From the NCBI GenBank assembly GCA_021829055.1, contig JAJZCS010000017.1, forward strand, positions 1 through 16,073: a stretch of DNA of 16,073 nucleotides, given 5' to 3'. This document shows, in pieces, positions 1 through 6,534 of the stretch. The stretch comes from Pseudomonadota bacterium (GTDB lineage: Bacteria; Pseudomonadota; Alphaproteobacteria; Acetobacterales; Acetobacteraceae). Position 1 is the stretch's first letter. The number at the start of each line of letters is the position of its first letter. Below the pieces are notes generated by a model. It was given only the letters and a program-made list of their open reading frames with translations, had not been told where the DNA came from and did no database searches. Position numbers and translations under genes: made by a program.

Positions 1-196
1 GGCCTTCTCGACCCCCGGTGCTCGCTATCCGTACCCGCCATAGTGCCATTTCGAGCTTCCAAGCTTGGGCGGACGCTCGGGCCGCTTCCTGACTTAGGAG
101 GCGCGCCATTTTGCTCGCTTGATGATAGATGGGCGGCTTGGAGGCAGGGCCCCAGCCGGAGGCGTAATTGAAGCCGTGGTGCCGTGGATCGCTCAT
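1..196 (-). CDS. Partial hypothetical protein, runs off left edge
   Basis: An open frame reads leftward from ATG at 196 to the window edge without a stop, giving 65 visible residues starting MSDPRHHGFNYASGWGPA. The start is preceded by a purine-rich GGGAAGGGAATG stretch that can serve as a ribosome binding site. Codon third positions are GC-rich, as in the backbone genes. The visible part has an aromatic, proline-containing N-terminus followed by a basic, Ala/Gln-rich stretch likely to be helical. I recognise no family. The C-terminal part lies outside the window, so function and length cannot be judged. Confidence 0.55.
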   Translation of the reverse strand, partial: MSDPRHHGFNYASGWGPASKPPIYHQASKMARLLSQEAARASAQAWKLEMALWRVRIASTGGREG

Positions 197-462
197 TGGG
201 CATTCCCTTCCCAAAGGACAGGTCATCCGATAGCGGGCAAGTAACGCCAAGTCTAAGTGCGCTATCTGCAAGCATATGCTGCAATGCACCGCAAGCTTCA
301 CCTATGATTATTCATCACATTTTTCGGGTTCGTGTACGAATTGTAGAAGATCTGTAGATTACGGGAGTCTTCCCCTCTGTAGACGCTCTTGTCCGACGTC
401 AACATGCCGACTAGCGTCAGTATTCGTGGATCGAACATCGGCAATGGTTCTCGGCGATCGGC
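197..462. other. Intergenic, no supported gene
   Basis: About 265 bases between the leftward partial gene and the next plausible frame. It must carry the promoter of the leftward gene, but I see no clear -35/-10 pair, repeat or RNA gene. Short open frames here on both strands look like chance. Confidence 0.3.
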
Positions 463-741
463 TTGTCCGGGCAAGCCGGCCGCGACCTGATGCAGGTTCA
501 TCTCGACGGCGTTGAGCGGTTCGTTAGCGCGTCGGCCGAGCAGCGAGAGCAGTTCGGCCACGAACTGACTGCTCTGCTGCACAGCGTGCTTGCAAGGCAT
601 GGCGATCTGGAACAACGCATCAAGACCGCTGACACAGCGCTGAAGCGAGCAGGCGGACGCACTGACATTGACGTTGCGGTTTTTCTTGGCAGGTGGGCGC
701 TCAGATGGCTTTGGAGCTTATATTTGCCGGCGAGTCGTTGA
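463..741 (+). CDS. Small hypothetical protein or gene remnant
   Basis: An open frame of up to 92 aa (TTG at 463) or 83 aa (ATG at 490). Its body is rich in Glu, Gln, Leu and Arg, predicting amphipathic helices, and it ends in an aromatic stretch (GRWALRWLWSLYLPASR). Codon third positions are GC-rich through most of the frame, which argues for real coding sequence. The frame stays open upstream to a TAG at about 411-413 without a convincing ribosome binding site, so it may be the 3' remnant of a longer gene. No family recognised. A reverse-strand frame covers much of the same DNA, so the call is tentative. Confidence 0.38.
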   Translation: MSGQAGRDLMQVHLDGVERFVSASAEQREQFGHELTALLHSVLARHGDLEQRIKTADTALKRAGGRTDIDVAVFLGRWALRWLWSLYLPASR

Positions 742-762
742 TTGCCCGGAAGCGACAAACGT

Positions 763-984
763 TTAAGGCCAATGAGAGGAGGTACGAAGCGCGCCCGTAT
801 TGATATAGGTGCTGATTTCGATCGCTGTCAGGACGAACGTCGGGATGCCCTCGCGGTTGAGCACGTATTCGCCAGCTTCATTCTCATACATCGCGTAGTT
901 GCCACGCGGCACGGAAACTCTCGCTGCGCCTTCTGGCCTTGTCACTATGTCCGTGATCGTCGCTGTCCACGTTTTGTTGGTCAC
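763..984 (-). CDS. Small hypothetical protein, 73 aa, GTG start
   Basis: A 73-aa protein read from a GTG at 984. I chose this start because AGAGGAG lies a few bases upstream, an excellent Shine-Dalgarno, and because the sequence becomes protein-like exactly there (MTNKTWTATITDIVTRPEG). A much longer open frame extends upstream but its residues look like random arginine-rich translation. The protein alternates beta-prone segments (TWTATITDIV, ARVSVP, YAMYENEAGEYVL, PTFVLTAIEIS) and lacks a signal peptide or membrane segment, so a small soluble beta-rich fold is likely. Its 3' end runs tail to tail toward the plus-strand frame ending at 741. No family recognised. Confidence 0.6.
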   Translation of the reverse strand: MTNKTWTATITDIVTRPEGAARVSVPRGNYAMYENEAGEYVLNREGIPTFVLTAIEISTYINTGALRTSSHWP

Positions 985-1124
985 GTTTTCTCCTCTCGCG
1001 CCGATCAGTGGCGCGCTGTGGCTTCTGTGAAGTGGAGGAGCCCAACTATCCGACAGGGGACTGTCCCAGCTATGTGCGGAAAGTAAACGATTCGGAGGCA
1101 GCATGTCAAAGGCGCGCGGAAGCG

Positions 1125-1455
1125 TTAGCCCATATCCACGAAGAACGGGAGCACAACGTCGTCGGCTTTCGGGGCGTTTTCGACCTGAACCTTGTCCTTC
1201 GCGTCGATGTATGTCCCGAAGCGCTTGATCCATACGGCCGCAAAGAACGCGTGCGCGAACTCCACCACGTCCAGAGATGCGCGCGAAACTTCGGGCAGCA
1301 AGTTTCTGTGTGCGTCTGTTACGGTCTACTCGCCGGTAATTTTCTTGATCCCGTGCAAGTAAATCAAATCGGAAAACAGAAACACGGAATTGAAGCCATG
1401 ATGCGAGGCATACAGTTTCCATAGGTCCGACACGCCGTCGTCCGCGAGTGCTGCG
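1125..1455 (-). pseudogene. Remnant of unknown gene with in-frame amber stop
   Basis: On the minus strand one frame reads ...ADDGVSDLWKLYASHHGF... to KKITGE, then a TAG at 1326-1328. It continues in the same frame with TVTDAHRNLLPEVSRASLDV through about 65 further protein-like residues to TAA at 1125-1127. Both halves have natural composition and GC-rich third positions, so this looks like one coding sequence broken by a nonsense mutation. Its 5' end is lost where the IS630 transposase fragment joins, at about 1455. The family is not recognised. It lies just upstream of, and in the same direction as, the 73-aa gene at 763-984. A new start after the stop is possible but no ribosome binding site was seen. 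Confidence 0.5.
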
Positions 1456-1693
1456 TCTTGTCGCGCAGCAGCCCGTCGAAGCCTTCCGCCATGAAACGTT
1501 CCTGCCAGCGCCAGACGCAGGTTTTCGAGGTACCGGTCTGGCGCATGATCTCGTTGGTGCCGATACCATCGGCCGACAGAAGAACGATCCTGGCGCGCCA
1601 GACATGTTTCTGAGGGCTGTTACGGTTTCGGGCCACGGCTTGAAGGCGGCGGCGAACGGCGGGCGAGAGGGTCACAGAAATTCCGGTGCGCAT
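1455..1693 (-). pseudogene. IS630-family transposase, N-terminal fragment
   Basis: The minus-strand frame starting with ATG at 1693 gives MRTGISVTLSPAVRRRLQAV and then the helix-turn-helix core typical of IS630 transposases (KHVWRARIVLLSADG, MRQTGTSKTCVWRWQERF, EGFDGLLRDKT). This is the DNA-binding N-terminus, roughly 80 residues. At about 1455, after RDKT, similarity ends and the catalytic DDE domain is absent; an unrelated frame follows. The element is therefore an inactive 5' remnant. It differs in sequence from the fuller IS630 copy at 13694-14836, so the two are not copies of each other. Family assignment comes from the motif and is secure; the exact break point is approximate. Confidence 0.8.
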
Positions 1694-1764
1694 AGCCCAG
1701 ACTCCCACGCGTCGGGGCAATTGGGAATCCCTCCCGGGATTCAAATGTCAGATTTTATCCACTA
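1455..1764 (-). mobile_element. Truncated IS630-family element, left end retained
   Basis: The transposase fragment plus its upstream flank. Reading the minus strand, the probable terminus is TA (1763-1764) followed by GTGGATAAAATCTGACA, which fits an IS630 end next to its TA target. The other terminus is missing, so no inverted-repeat pair can be shown and the boundary at 1455 is inferred from loss of transposase similarity. Confidence 0.55.
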
Positions 1765-1777
1765 GGAGTGCCTCGGC

Positions 1778-1900
1778 ATGCAACAGCGCGCACGAATTGA
1801 GCTTGAGCCTAAGACTGGCAGCGAAATTGCCGACTGGATGTACGAGCATTGGGAAAATAGAGCCGCGCAAATAGCGGAACAAGTTGATTTTCTGCGCTGA
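1778..1900 (+). CDS. Possible small protein, 40 aa
   Basis: ATG at 1778, with TAGGAG about ten bases upstream, opens a 40-residue frame (MQQRARIELEPKTGSEIADW...) ending in TGA at 1898-1900. Composition is that of a charged, helical protein and codon use is plausible. It begins just outside the inferred end of the truncated IS630 element, and its Shine-Dalgarno overlaps that junction. It may be a short gene or the intact start of a gene that later frameshifted. No family recognised. Confidence 0.35.
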   Translation: MQQRARIELEPKTGSEIADWMYEHWENRAAQIAEQVDFLR

Positions 1901-1952
1901 CAGACCGAAGCGACGAAAGACTGCATGGGTTGCGACTCGGAGCGCAGAGTTC

Positions 1953-2051
1953 ATGCGAGCAAATGGGCGCTATGTGCGTTGGACTGTCGTCGCCGTAGCG
2001 GTGTGCGGAGCCCTGTCAACGATTACGGCAGCTCTCGCGCTGGTTCGGTAA
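1953..2051 (+). CDS. Possible single-pass membrane micropeptide, 32 aa
   Basis: ATG at 1953, with CGGAG about ten bases upstream, opens a 32-residue frame. It has a basic N-terminus (MRANGRYVRW) followed by about 20 hydrophobic residues (TVVAVAVCGALSTITAALAL) and ends with Val-Arg. This has the look of a small inner-membrane peptide or a degenerate signal sequence. It follows the 40-aa frame by 52 bases on the same strand. Short frames like this occur by chance, so the call is weak. Confidence 0.28.
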   Translation: MRANGRYVRWTVVAVAVCGALSTITAALALVR

Positions 2052-2406
2052 GAGCCATATCCTGGCTGTAAAGAAACTTTAGAATTTACGGGCAGAAAGG
2101 CCGCTCGGATGCGTGCCACAATTTCCGGGTTAGCATCGTTGGCACTGCCACGATCACGCGAACACGATGCAAGTCAGGCGTTAGCTTTTTCCGTGCATAG
2201 GAGCACGGCTAGTCGTTTGCGCGGACGGACTCAGCTTATATTTCCAGTCTCGCGGCAGGTGTTCGAGTGCCCACGCGTAAGCCTTCTCGTCTGCATCTTT
2301 GTCGATCGAAGCCGAGAAACCGCCTCAATTGCGCTGCTCGGTGGGAGCCGCTTGAACATGCCAGAGAGCATCCGTCTATCCAATCGAGTTCTTTCGTCTA
2401 GGGGCG
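2052..2406. other. Gap without a convincing gene
   Basis: About 355 bases between the micropeptide frame and the end of the minus-strand four-gene cassette. A plus-strand 113-aa frame here is rich in Arg, Ser and Leu and looks like chance translation. On the minus strand a short stretch reads like protein (DKDADEKAYAWALEHLPRDW) but has no start and stops within about 45 residues, so it may be a gene crumb. No terminator with a clear T-run follows the cassette. Confidence 0.3.
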
Positions 2407-3165
2407 TCAAATACCCCGACGCTTGGCGGCATCAACGAGTTCAGACTTGAACCAGTCCCATTTTGACGCCTGCCTTAGACGACCGCGGTCTGAAAGAGCC
2501 GCCGAGTTCGCTTCAATCTTTCCAACGTTGATGTTCAGCCAGGCTCGTGCATCGTCAAGAAACCTTGGCCCTTTCGGAATGGCATGGTCGAACATCGGCT
2601 TGAAGTAGTCGAGATGCAGCAAGCCGTCCTTGTCTCGCAGTAGGCGCTGTTTCGGATCGGACGATAGTTTGTCACGCAACTCCCTCGACAAGAGCACTCT
2701 TGGATAGACGGCGTCCCGCGATTCTAATTCGTGCGCTTGGACCAAGGCGGGACCGAAAGTTACGCTCTCGGTTTGATCGTGATATAACGCACCAAGCGCA
2801 AGTCCGCCTCGAATCAGCATCCCGATTTTCAGCGCTTCGACGGCAATAACTCCGGTCCATCTTTCGACTTCCTGCAACCACATGTCCGCTATGATCTGCG
2901 TGAGCACCGGGGGGACCTCCGCAGAAACTTCGGGCAAAGGAAAACTTAGGAACAGAAGATCGGAAAACGTTGTGACTTCCGGCCGGATGCTGCGGAATAT
3001 AAGTCCGCCATCTGGCGGCGCTTCACCGTCAAGATTGAATCTGCCCTGTAGGGTCGCAATCCGTCGGACGAATTTGAGTAAGCTGTCAGTCTGCTGTGTG
3101 TTCGATGTGAGGACAGCATCGGAGAAGCCGAGAAGATCAATTAGCAGTGCGATGTGTCTTTCCAT
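2407..3165 (-). CDS. Class III nucleotide-cyclase-like protein
   Basis: A 252-aa protein from ATG at 3165; a longer frame exists upstream but translates the end of the preceding gene. The sequence shows the class III cyclase pattern: an N-terminal strand with Asp10 (LLIDLLGFSD), a second acidic turn with Asp69 (TTFSDLLFLSF), an Arg-Gly-Gly strand at 119-121 (LIRGGLALGALYHD) and a C-terminal FGPALVQAHELES helix followed by YPRVLLS. Asp10 and Asp69 match the two metal-binding Asp of this fold, so catalysis of nucleotide cyclisation is possible; substrate is unknown. No membrane segment. It is the last gene of the four-gene cassette, 14 bases after the 83-aa gene. It could instead be an inactive sensor of the same fold. 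Fold moderately sure, activity inferred. Confidence 0.65.
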   Translation of the reverse strand: MERHIALLIDLLGFSDAVLTSNTQQTDSLLKFVRRIATLQGRFNLDGEAPPDGGLIFRSIRPEVTTFSDLLFLSFPLPEVSAEVPPVLTQIIADMWLQEVERWTGVIAVEALKIGMLIRGGLALGALYHDQTESVTFGPALVQAHELESRDAVYPRVLLSRELRDKLSSDPKQRLLRDKDGLLHLDYFKPMFDHAIPKGPRFLDDARAWLNINVGKIEANSAALSDRGRLRQASKWDWFKSELVDAAKRRGI

Positions 3166-3179
3166 CGGCGGCTCGCTCT

Positions 3180-3431
3180 TTACGTTGGACGCGTCCCACG
3201 GCCAAAACCAATCGGTGTGCTCTCTCCGAATGCCGCGCGCGGGTCGGCCCGACTGGTCTTCAACCAATCGGCGATTTTCTGTGCTACCAAAGCATATGAC
3301 TTGGGCGCGCCGATTTCGCCGCTAAGGGCGTCTCGAAGCATGTGCGGCAATTCTTCGATCGTCTTACTTAAGGCCAGACGGTGGGGAAGTGTTTCTCGAA
3401 ACACCGAACTGATTTCGTCGTAGATTGTCAT
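3180..3431 (-). CDS. Small helical protein, third gene of cassette
   Basis: An 83-aa protein from ATG at 3431 with AAAGGG about nine bases upstream. The first about 60 residues (MTIYDEISSVFRETLPHRLA..., then PKSYALVAQKIADWLKTSR) predict a compact bundle of about four helices; the tail is Gly, Pro and Arg rich and probably disordered. It lies between the protease gene (52-base gap) and the cyclase-like gene (14-base gap) on the same strand, so it is almost surely in the same transcript. Size and helical content resemble the small effector-associated domains that act as adaptors in such conflict systems, but I cannot match it to a named one; that is an inference from context. Confidence 0.6.
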   Translation of the reverse strand: MTIYDEISSVFRETLPHRLALSKTIEELPHMLRDALSGEIGAPKSYALVAQKIADWLKTSRADPRAAFGESTPIGFGRGTRPT

Positions 3432-3483
3432 GGCATCACCCTTTCACAGCGTTTGCTCTGGCTTCCGAACGCCGGAATGCTAT

Positions 3484-4293
3484 TCACGCTCTCGGAAGCC
3501 AACCGCTTTCATTTCTAACGATGCCTCCATCCGGTCGGATCATATGAATTCTGCGAAGATGAATCATATCGAACTCCTGCGCCTCGCCTTCCTTCATTTC
3601 CGGCCTCGGTCCGGCGATCACGAGCGCGACTGGAAACCATCGGAAAAGCCCATTTCGTTCGCCGTGCATTAGGACAGGCCCTCCACTGCACCCGCTGAGA
3701 TTGAGCCCAACGGGCGGCATCGCAGGAGCCCATCGCGATGGACGCACAATCTTAGGGTCATAGGTGATTAGTATGTTCCGGTCAGTGATATCTTCGACTG
3801 CGGCAAGCGCGCCCCAGGCGGCAAACTCGACCTCGCGCTTATGATTTGTCTTTCTCATTTGCTCGGGGAAACCGCAAACACTGAGCGCACGCATTCGCTC
3901 GGGGATCGGCGGCGGCCAATCCGCTCGACAGTCAACCGCTATTGTGTTTGCCAAAGTGAGCAATTCTTCAGAACATCTGAACGTGGCTATATCGCTCCCA
4001 GGATCGCGGTCTATGATCGCCTCGCCTGGATTGAAGGGAGTGAGGCGCAACTGGCAAATTAGACCGGGCGTCTTGACGGTCGCGGCTTCGAAAATCTCAA
4101 TTACATGATTTGCCGTGACCCCTACGATATTGTCGGCAAACCTAAGAAAGAAGCATGTTCCTCCCCGCAACGTTCTTGGCCATGGCGTGTCCGGTTCATG
4201 CCACGATATTGGCGCAGAGATGCGAAGCGAGAAGTCCGCAACGGCGTCCAACATCGAGCGGTCGAAGGGCGCGAGTTCCACCATATCGCTCAT
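3484..4293 (-). CDS. Trypsin-like serine protease
   Basis: A 269-aa soluble protein with a chymotrypsin-fold (S1) signature. The catalytic triad is visible: His63 in GVTANHVIE, Asp101 in GSDIATF and Ser203 in SGCSGGPV, each in the usual setting and order. There is no signal peptide or membrane segment, so it should act in the cytoplasm, which is unusual for general housekeeping trypsins but typical for proteases in bacterial immune cassettes. ATG at 4293 follows directly on the TGA of the EACC1-like gene, so the two are likely translationally coupled and made together. Target unknown; the neighbours suggest it is either the switch or the killing effector of the system. Family sure; role inferred. 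Confidence 0.85.
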   Translation of the reverse strand: MSDMVELAPFDRSMLDAVADFSLRISAPISWHEPDTPWPRTLRGGTCFFLRFADNIVGVTANHVIEIFEAATVKTPGLICQLRLTPFNPGEAIIDRDPGSDIATFRCSEELLTLANTIAVDCRADWPPPIPERMRALSVCGFPEQMRKTNHKREVEFAAWGALAAVEDITDRNILITYDPKIVRPSRWAPAMPPVGLNLSGCSGGPVLMHGERNGLFRWFPVALVIAGPRPEMKEGEAQEFDMIHLRRIHMIRPDGGIVRNESGWLPRA

Positions 4294-4764
4294 TCATTTC
4301 GGTCGTGGCTCAGCTTCTTCGCGCGCGAGCTTTATGAGCGCGTCAACCTGTTCCATAGTTTGCGCTTCGATTCGCTTCGGCTTCCCGCTGGTAAAGAACT
4401 CTATCGTTATCTTTCGGCCGTATCTGCCGTGTAGCCAGGCTGCTACGGCTGACGCGATTACCGGTCCCATCTGCTTTGCTTGGACAACTATCTGGCCAAC
4501 GTAGCCGCCGCTGGCATCGGCGGCGTCCATCATCATAACCGGCATGTCGGCCACAATGCCGCTCTTGCTGAGGGCGTCGCGAATTTTTCGCAACTCGGTT
4601 TGGACTTCGTCGGAGAATTGCGCGGGATCGCTCTCTGAACATAGCAGTATCAAATTGATTTCGGGGACGCCCTCTTCGCGATCTCTGAGCATCGCTTCCT
4701 GCCGTGCCCTGTTCTCTTTGGCAGCGCGCATGATCTCGTCCTGTTGCTCTCTCGTAAGTGCCAT
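4294..4764 (-). CDS. EACC1-like effector-associated protein
   Basis: A 156-aa protein from ATG at 4764 with GGAGAG upstream. Residues 1-30 are a charged helix. Residues 35-148 form an alpha/beta domain: a strand INLILLC, a central helix, then a hydrophobic helix ending in AVAAWLHGRYGRK, a strand ITIEFF and a final helix TMEQVDALIKLA. This layout (a hydrophobic helix ending in a Trp-Leu plus basic turn, then short strands and a helix) is that of the effector-associated constant component 1 (EACC1) family, often next to trypsin-like proteases in conflict systems. It is the first gene of the four-gene cassette and its stop abuts the protease start. It probably senses or holds the protease. The family match is by eye and needs profile confirmation. 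Confidence 0.6.
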   Translation of the reverse strand: MALTREQQDEIMRAAKENRARQEAMLRDREEGVPEINLILLCSESDPAQFSDEVQTELRKIRDALSKSGIVADMPVMMMDAADASGGYVGQIVVQAKQMGPVIASAVAAWLHGRYGRKITIEFFTSGKPKRIEAQTMEQVDALIKLAREEAEPRPK

Positions 4765-4880
4765 CCCTGCTCTCCGCGCGTATTATCAAATAAGGTATAC
4801 GAATTTTCCCGAGGTACAATGATTGTCTTGGTGTACATCGGGGCCGAGCAGCACAGCGGCATCGCGGACGTAAAATGGAA

Positions 4881-5078
4881 CTAAAGACCTAGCCGCGCTT
4901 CTGCCGTCCAGCCGGTTAGCGTCTCGGACGCACCACCTACGAATGCGTGGAGATAGGTTGAACGCAAATAGCGGTAATAGCTCAACGCCCGAAACAGCCC
5001 CATGTCCCTTGAGGTAATGACCAAGCGTTTGCCCTTCGGGGTACGGTGCATACGTGAGCGTCGCGCGTTCGATGACAT
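4881..5078 (-). pseudogene. Truncated replication-relaxation family gene
   Basis: The frame from ATG at 5078 encodes MSSNARRSRMHRTPKGKRLV followed by ITSRDMGLFRALSYYRYLRS and TYLHAFVGG. This is the N-terminal winged-helix segment of proteins annotated as replication-relaxation family, found on mobile elements and commonly beside VirD4-like ATPase genes. Similarity stops near residue 52 (about 4920), the remaining residues look random, and TAG follows; the family is normally several times longer. The 5' end is therefore original and the 3' part has been replaced by DNA belonging to the EACC1/protease cassette. It is divergent from the 5433-8636 operon. Family call is good; loss of function is inferred from length. 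Confidence 0.65.
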
Positions 5079-5094
5079 TTACTGACACCCACAC

Positions 5095-5432
5095 TCAAGA
5101 GGACAGACAGGTATATGCGTGAAGGAGCTTTGTAACCGTGCGGTATGCGAGGCGATGCGTAGCCGCGCTCCACAACATTCACCTATGGGCTGATATCACT
5201 TTTGCACTTTGGACCACAGACTTGGTCATTCCGCATTCGGCAGAGCCCGTAATGGGCCCGTGAGCTCATGGGCTGGGCACGAGATGTGCCCAAGTAAAAA
5301 ACAACATAACGACTCCCGAATTCTCCCACATTGAAGACCTTTTAGGTTTTGACACGCCTTTCGTCTTGCGACGTCTTGCGATTGTAGTCACTGTCTGCCG
5401 CTCACGATCTCACGGCACATGGGGGGGAACCA
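5095..5432. other. Divergent intergenic region with palindromes
   Basis: A region of 338 bases between the truncated replication-relaxation gene (minus) and the membrane-protein/ATPase operon (plus). It should hold promoters for both. It contains an imperfect palindrome centred on TGAGCTCA near 5258-5273 flanked by GCCC/GGGC arms, and a separate hairpin at 5274-5292. Such nested palindromes suit regulator binding or plasmid-transfer functions, but I could not assign a promoter with confidence. No gene seen. Confidence 0.4.
5274..5292. repeat. Inverted repeat (7-bp arms)
   Basis: TGGGCAC at 5274-5280 and its perfect complement GTGCCCA at 5286-5292 are separated by GAGAT. An A-run follows on the plus strand, so this is not a plus-strand terminator. 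It may be an operator or a minus-strand structure. Confidence 0.45.
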
Positions 5433-5630
5433 ATGCTCGAGGGAATCGAAAAAGTCGCCCTGGGTCTGGGCGCACTTATCTTCGCTGCGTGGATTTTGGA
5501 CGATATTATCGGGTTTCTGTCTCGTCCTGCTGGCGGCTTTCCCCTCATTGCCAAAATAGTCGGTGGGATTGCTGCGCTCATCGGGATTGCTGCCCGCATC
5601 TATTATCGCCATAGCCGCAGTCGGGTCTGA
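5433..5630 (+). CDS. Small two-helix membrane protein
   Basis: A 65-aa protein from ATG at 5433, preceded by a G-rich Shine-Dalgarno (GGGGGGAACC). Two hydrophobic segments are visible: about residues 6-24 (EKVALGLGALIFAAWILDD) and about 38-57 (PLIAKIVGGIAALIGIAARI), joined by a short loop, with a basic tail (YYRHSRSRV). It should be an inner-membrane protein. The next gene starts one base after its stop, so it is the first gene of a three-gene operon ending in a DNA-transfer ATPase; a role as a membrane partner of that ATPase is plausible. No named family recognised. Confidence 0.75.
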   Translation: MLEGIEKVALGLGALIFAAWILDDIIGFLSRPAGGFPLIAKIVGGIAALIGIAARIYYRHSRSRV

Positions 5631-5631
5631 C

Positions 5632-6534
5632 ATGCAGCTCAAGCTTCAACGCTCGCAGCGTATGGGTGGCGTGCTCGCAGGCACTGTCGTCTTCTGCCTT
5701 GACGTCCGCGCGGACTACACCGCAGACGAACGCGACAACATCAACAAATATAAGCTTGGCGGCCAGGTGATCTACAGCAGTCAAGCCGCGCGTAAGCATT
5801 TCGAGCGTGCCGGAAAACATCTGGCGCGTACGCGGAACATGAGGGATTTGAAAGACCAAGCTGGTGGCTTTGCCCATGGTGCCTTCTCGCTGGCCCTCGC
5901 CAAGATGAGCCTCAATATTTCCATCGCAAGCCTTGGCCGCGGTCACCATATCGAGTGCAAGGACCTGAGCGAGCTCCTCGACGCCGAAGACACGGTGCGC
6001 GATGCCTGTAAGGACGTGACCCGCTACCTTCAAGTCGCCGAGACCTTCAACGGCAGCGAAGTGGTGGTGGAGTACGAAGACGGCGAGGAGCGTGTCCATA
6101 TCACGCGTCCCCTGCCGACCCTCATAGGCAGCCAGGTCGATGAACCCGGCCCGATTGTAACGGATGCCGAGTTTGAGGACGTCGATGAATCCGAGCCGGC
6201 CTTTGACGGCCCGCCACCACCGATCGCTCCACCCTATGATCCATACTTAGAACTGGGCCGTTATATCCGGCGCCTATGGGACCAAATGCTGGAGGCCATG
6301 GCCAGCTGGTGGCGTAAAGGGCTGGCTTTCGCCACATCCAAAGGCTGGGACGGAATTCCCATTCGATCGTTCGAAGCGCTCAAGCGGTACTGGTCCAGTC
6401 TTGAAAAGTGGTGCGTCGGCTTCTTCGAGCAAAAGGGCTTGCCTTTCGGCATTACAGCGTTTCGGGTGACCTGCACCGTCGTAGCGGCGTTTGTCGTCGC
6501 CGGGCTCATCATCCTCAGTTACGACCTCCTGTGA
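5632..6534 (+). CDS. C-terminally membrane-anchored protein of transfer module
   Basis: A 300-aa protein; I set the start at ATG 5632, one base after the preceding stop, because the upstream extension only translates the previous gene in another frame. Residues 1-170 (MQLKLQRSQRMGGVLAGTVV...) form a soluble domain with several helices; residues about 185-215 are an acidic, proline-rich linker; the last about 25 residues (FRVTCTVVAAFVVAGLIILS) form one C-terminal transmembrane helix. A cytoplasmic protein tethered by its tail is likely. Its stop overlaps the next ATG by one base, implying coupled translation with the ATPase. No family name recognised; the role in DNA transfer is inferred from position. 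Confidence 0.75.
   Translation: MQLKLQRSQRMGGVLAGTVVFCLDVRADYTADERDNINKYKLGGQVIYSSQAARKHFERAGKHLARTRNMRDLKDQAGGFAHGAFSLALAKMSLNISIASLGRGHHIECKDLSELLDAEDTVRDACKDVTRYLQVAETFNGSEVVVEYEDGEERVHITRPLPTLIGSQVDEPGPIVTDAEFEDVDESEPAFDGPPPPIAPPYDPYLELGRYIRRLWDQMLEAMASWWRKGLAFATSKGWDGIPIRSFEALKRYWSSLEKWCVGFFEQKGLPFGITAFRVTCTVVAAFVVAGLIILSYDLL

Noticed and set aside
705..803. Plus-strand 32-aa frame MALELIFAGESLIARKRQTF...
   Set aside because: Protein-like with AGGTGGG upstream, but it overlaps one frame at its start and the 73-aa gene's end; too short to support.
985..1605. Long minus-strand frame upstream of the 73-aa gene, giving 280 aa in total
   Set aside because: Arginine- and serine-rich random-looking residues; it crosses the IS630 fragment in the wrong frame, and a GTG with strong Shine-Dalgarno at 984 explains the real part.
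2190..2330. Minus-strand crumb with DKDADEKAYAWALEHLPRDW
   Set aside because: Looks like real protein but has no start codon, lies between close stops and matches no family I know.
2109..2450. Plus-strand 113-aa frame
   Set aside because: Composition is that of chance translation (Arg, Ser, Leu), no ribosome binding site, and it overlaps the end of the cyclase-like gene.
4786..5094. Minus-strand 102-aa frame overlapping the replication-relaxation remnant
   Set aside because: The other frame carries the recognisable family sequence; this one is its shadow.
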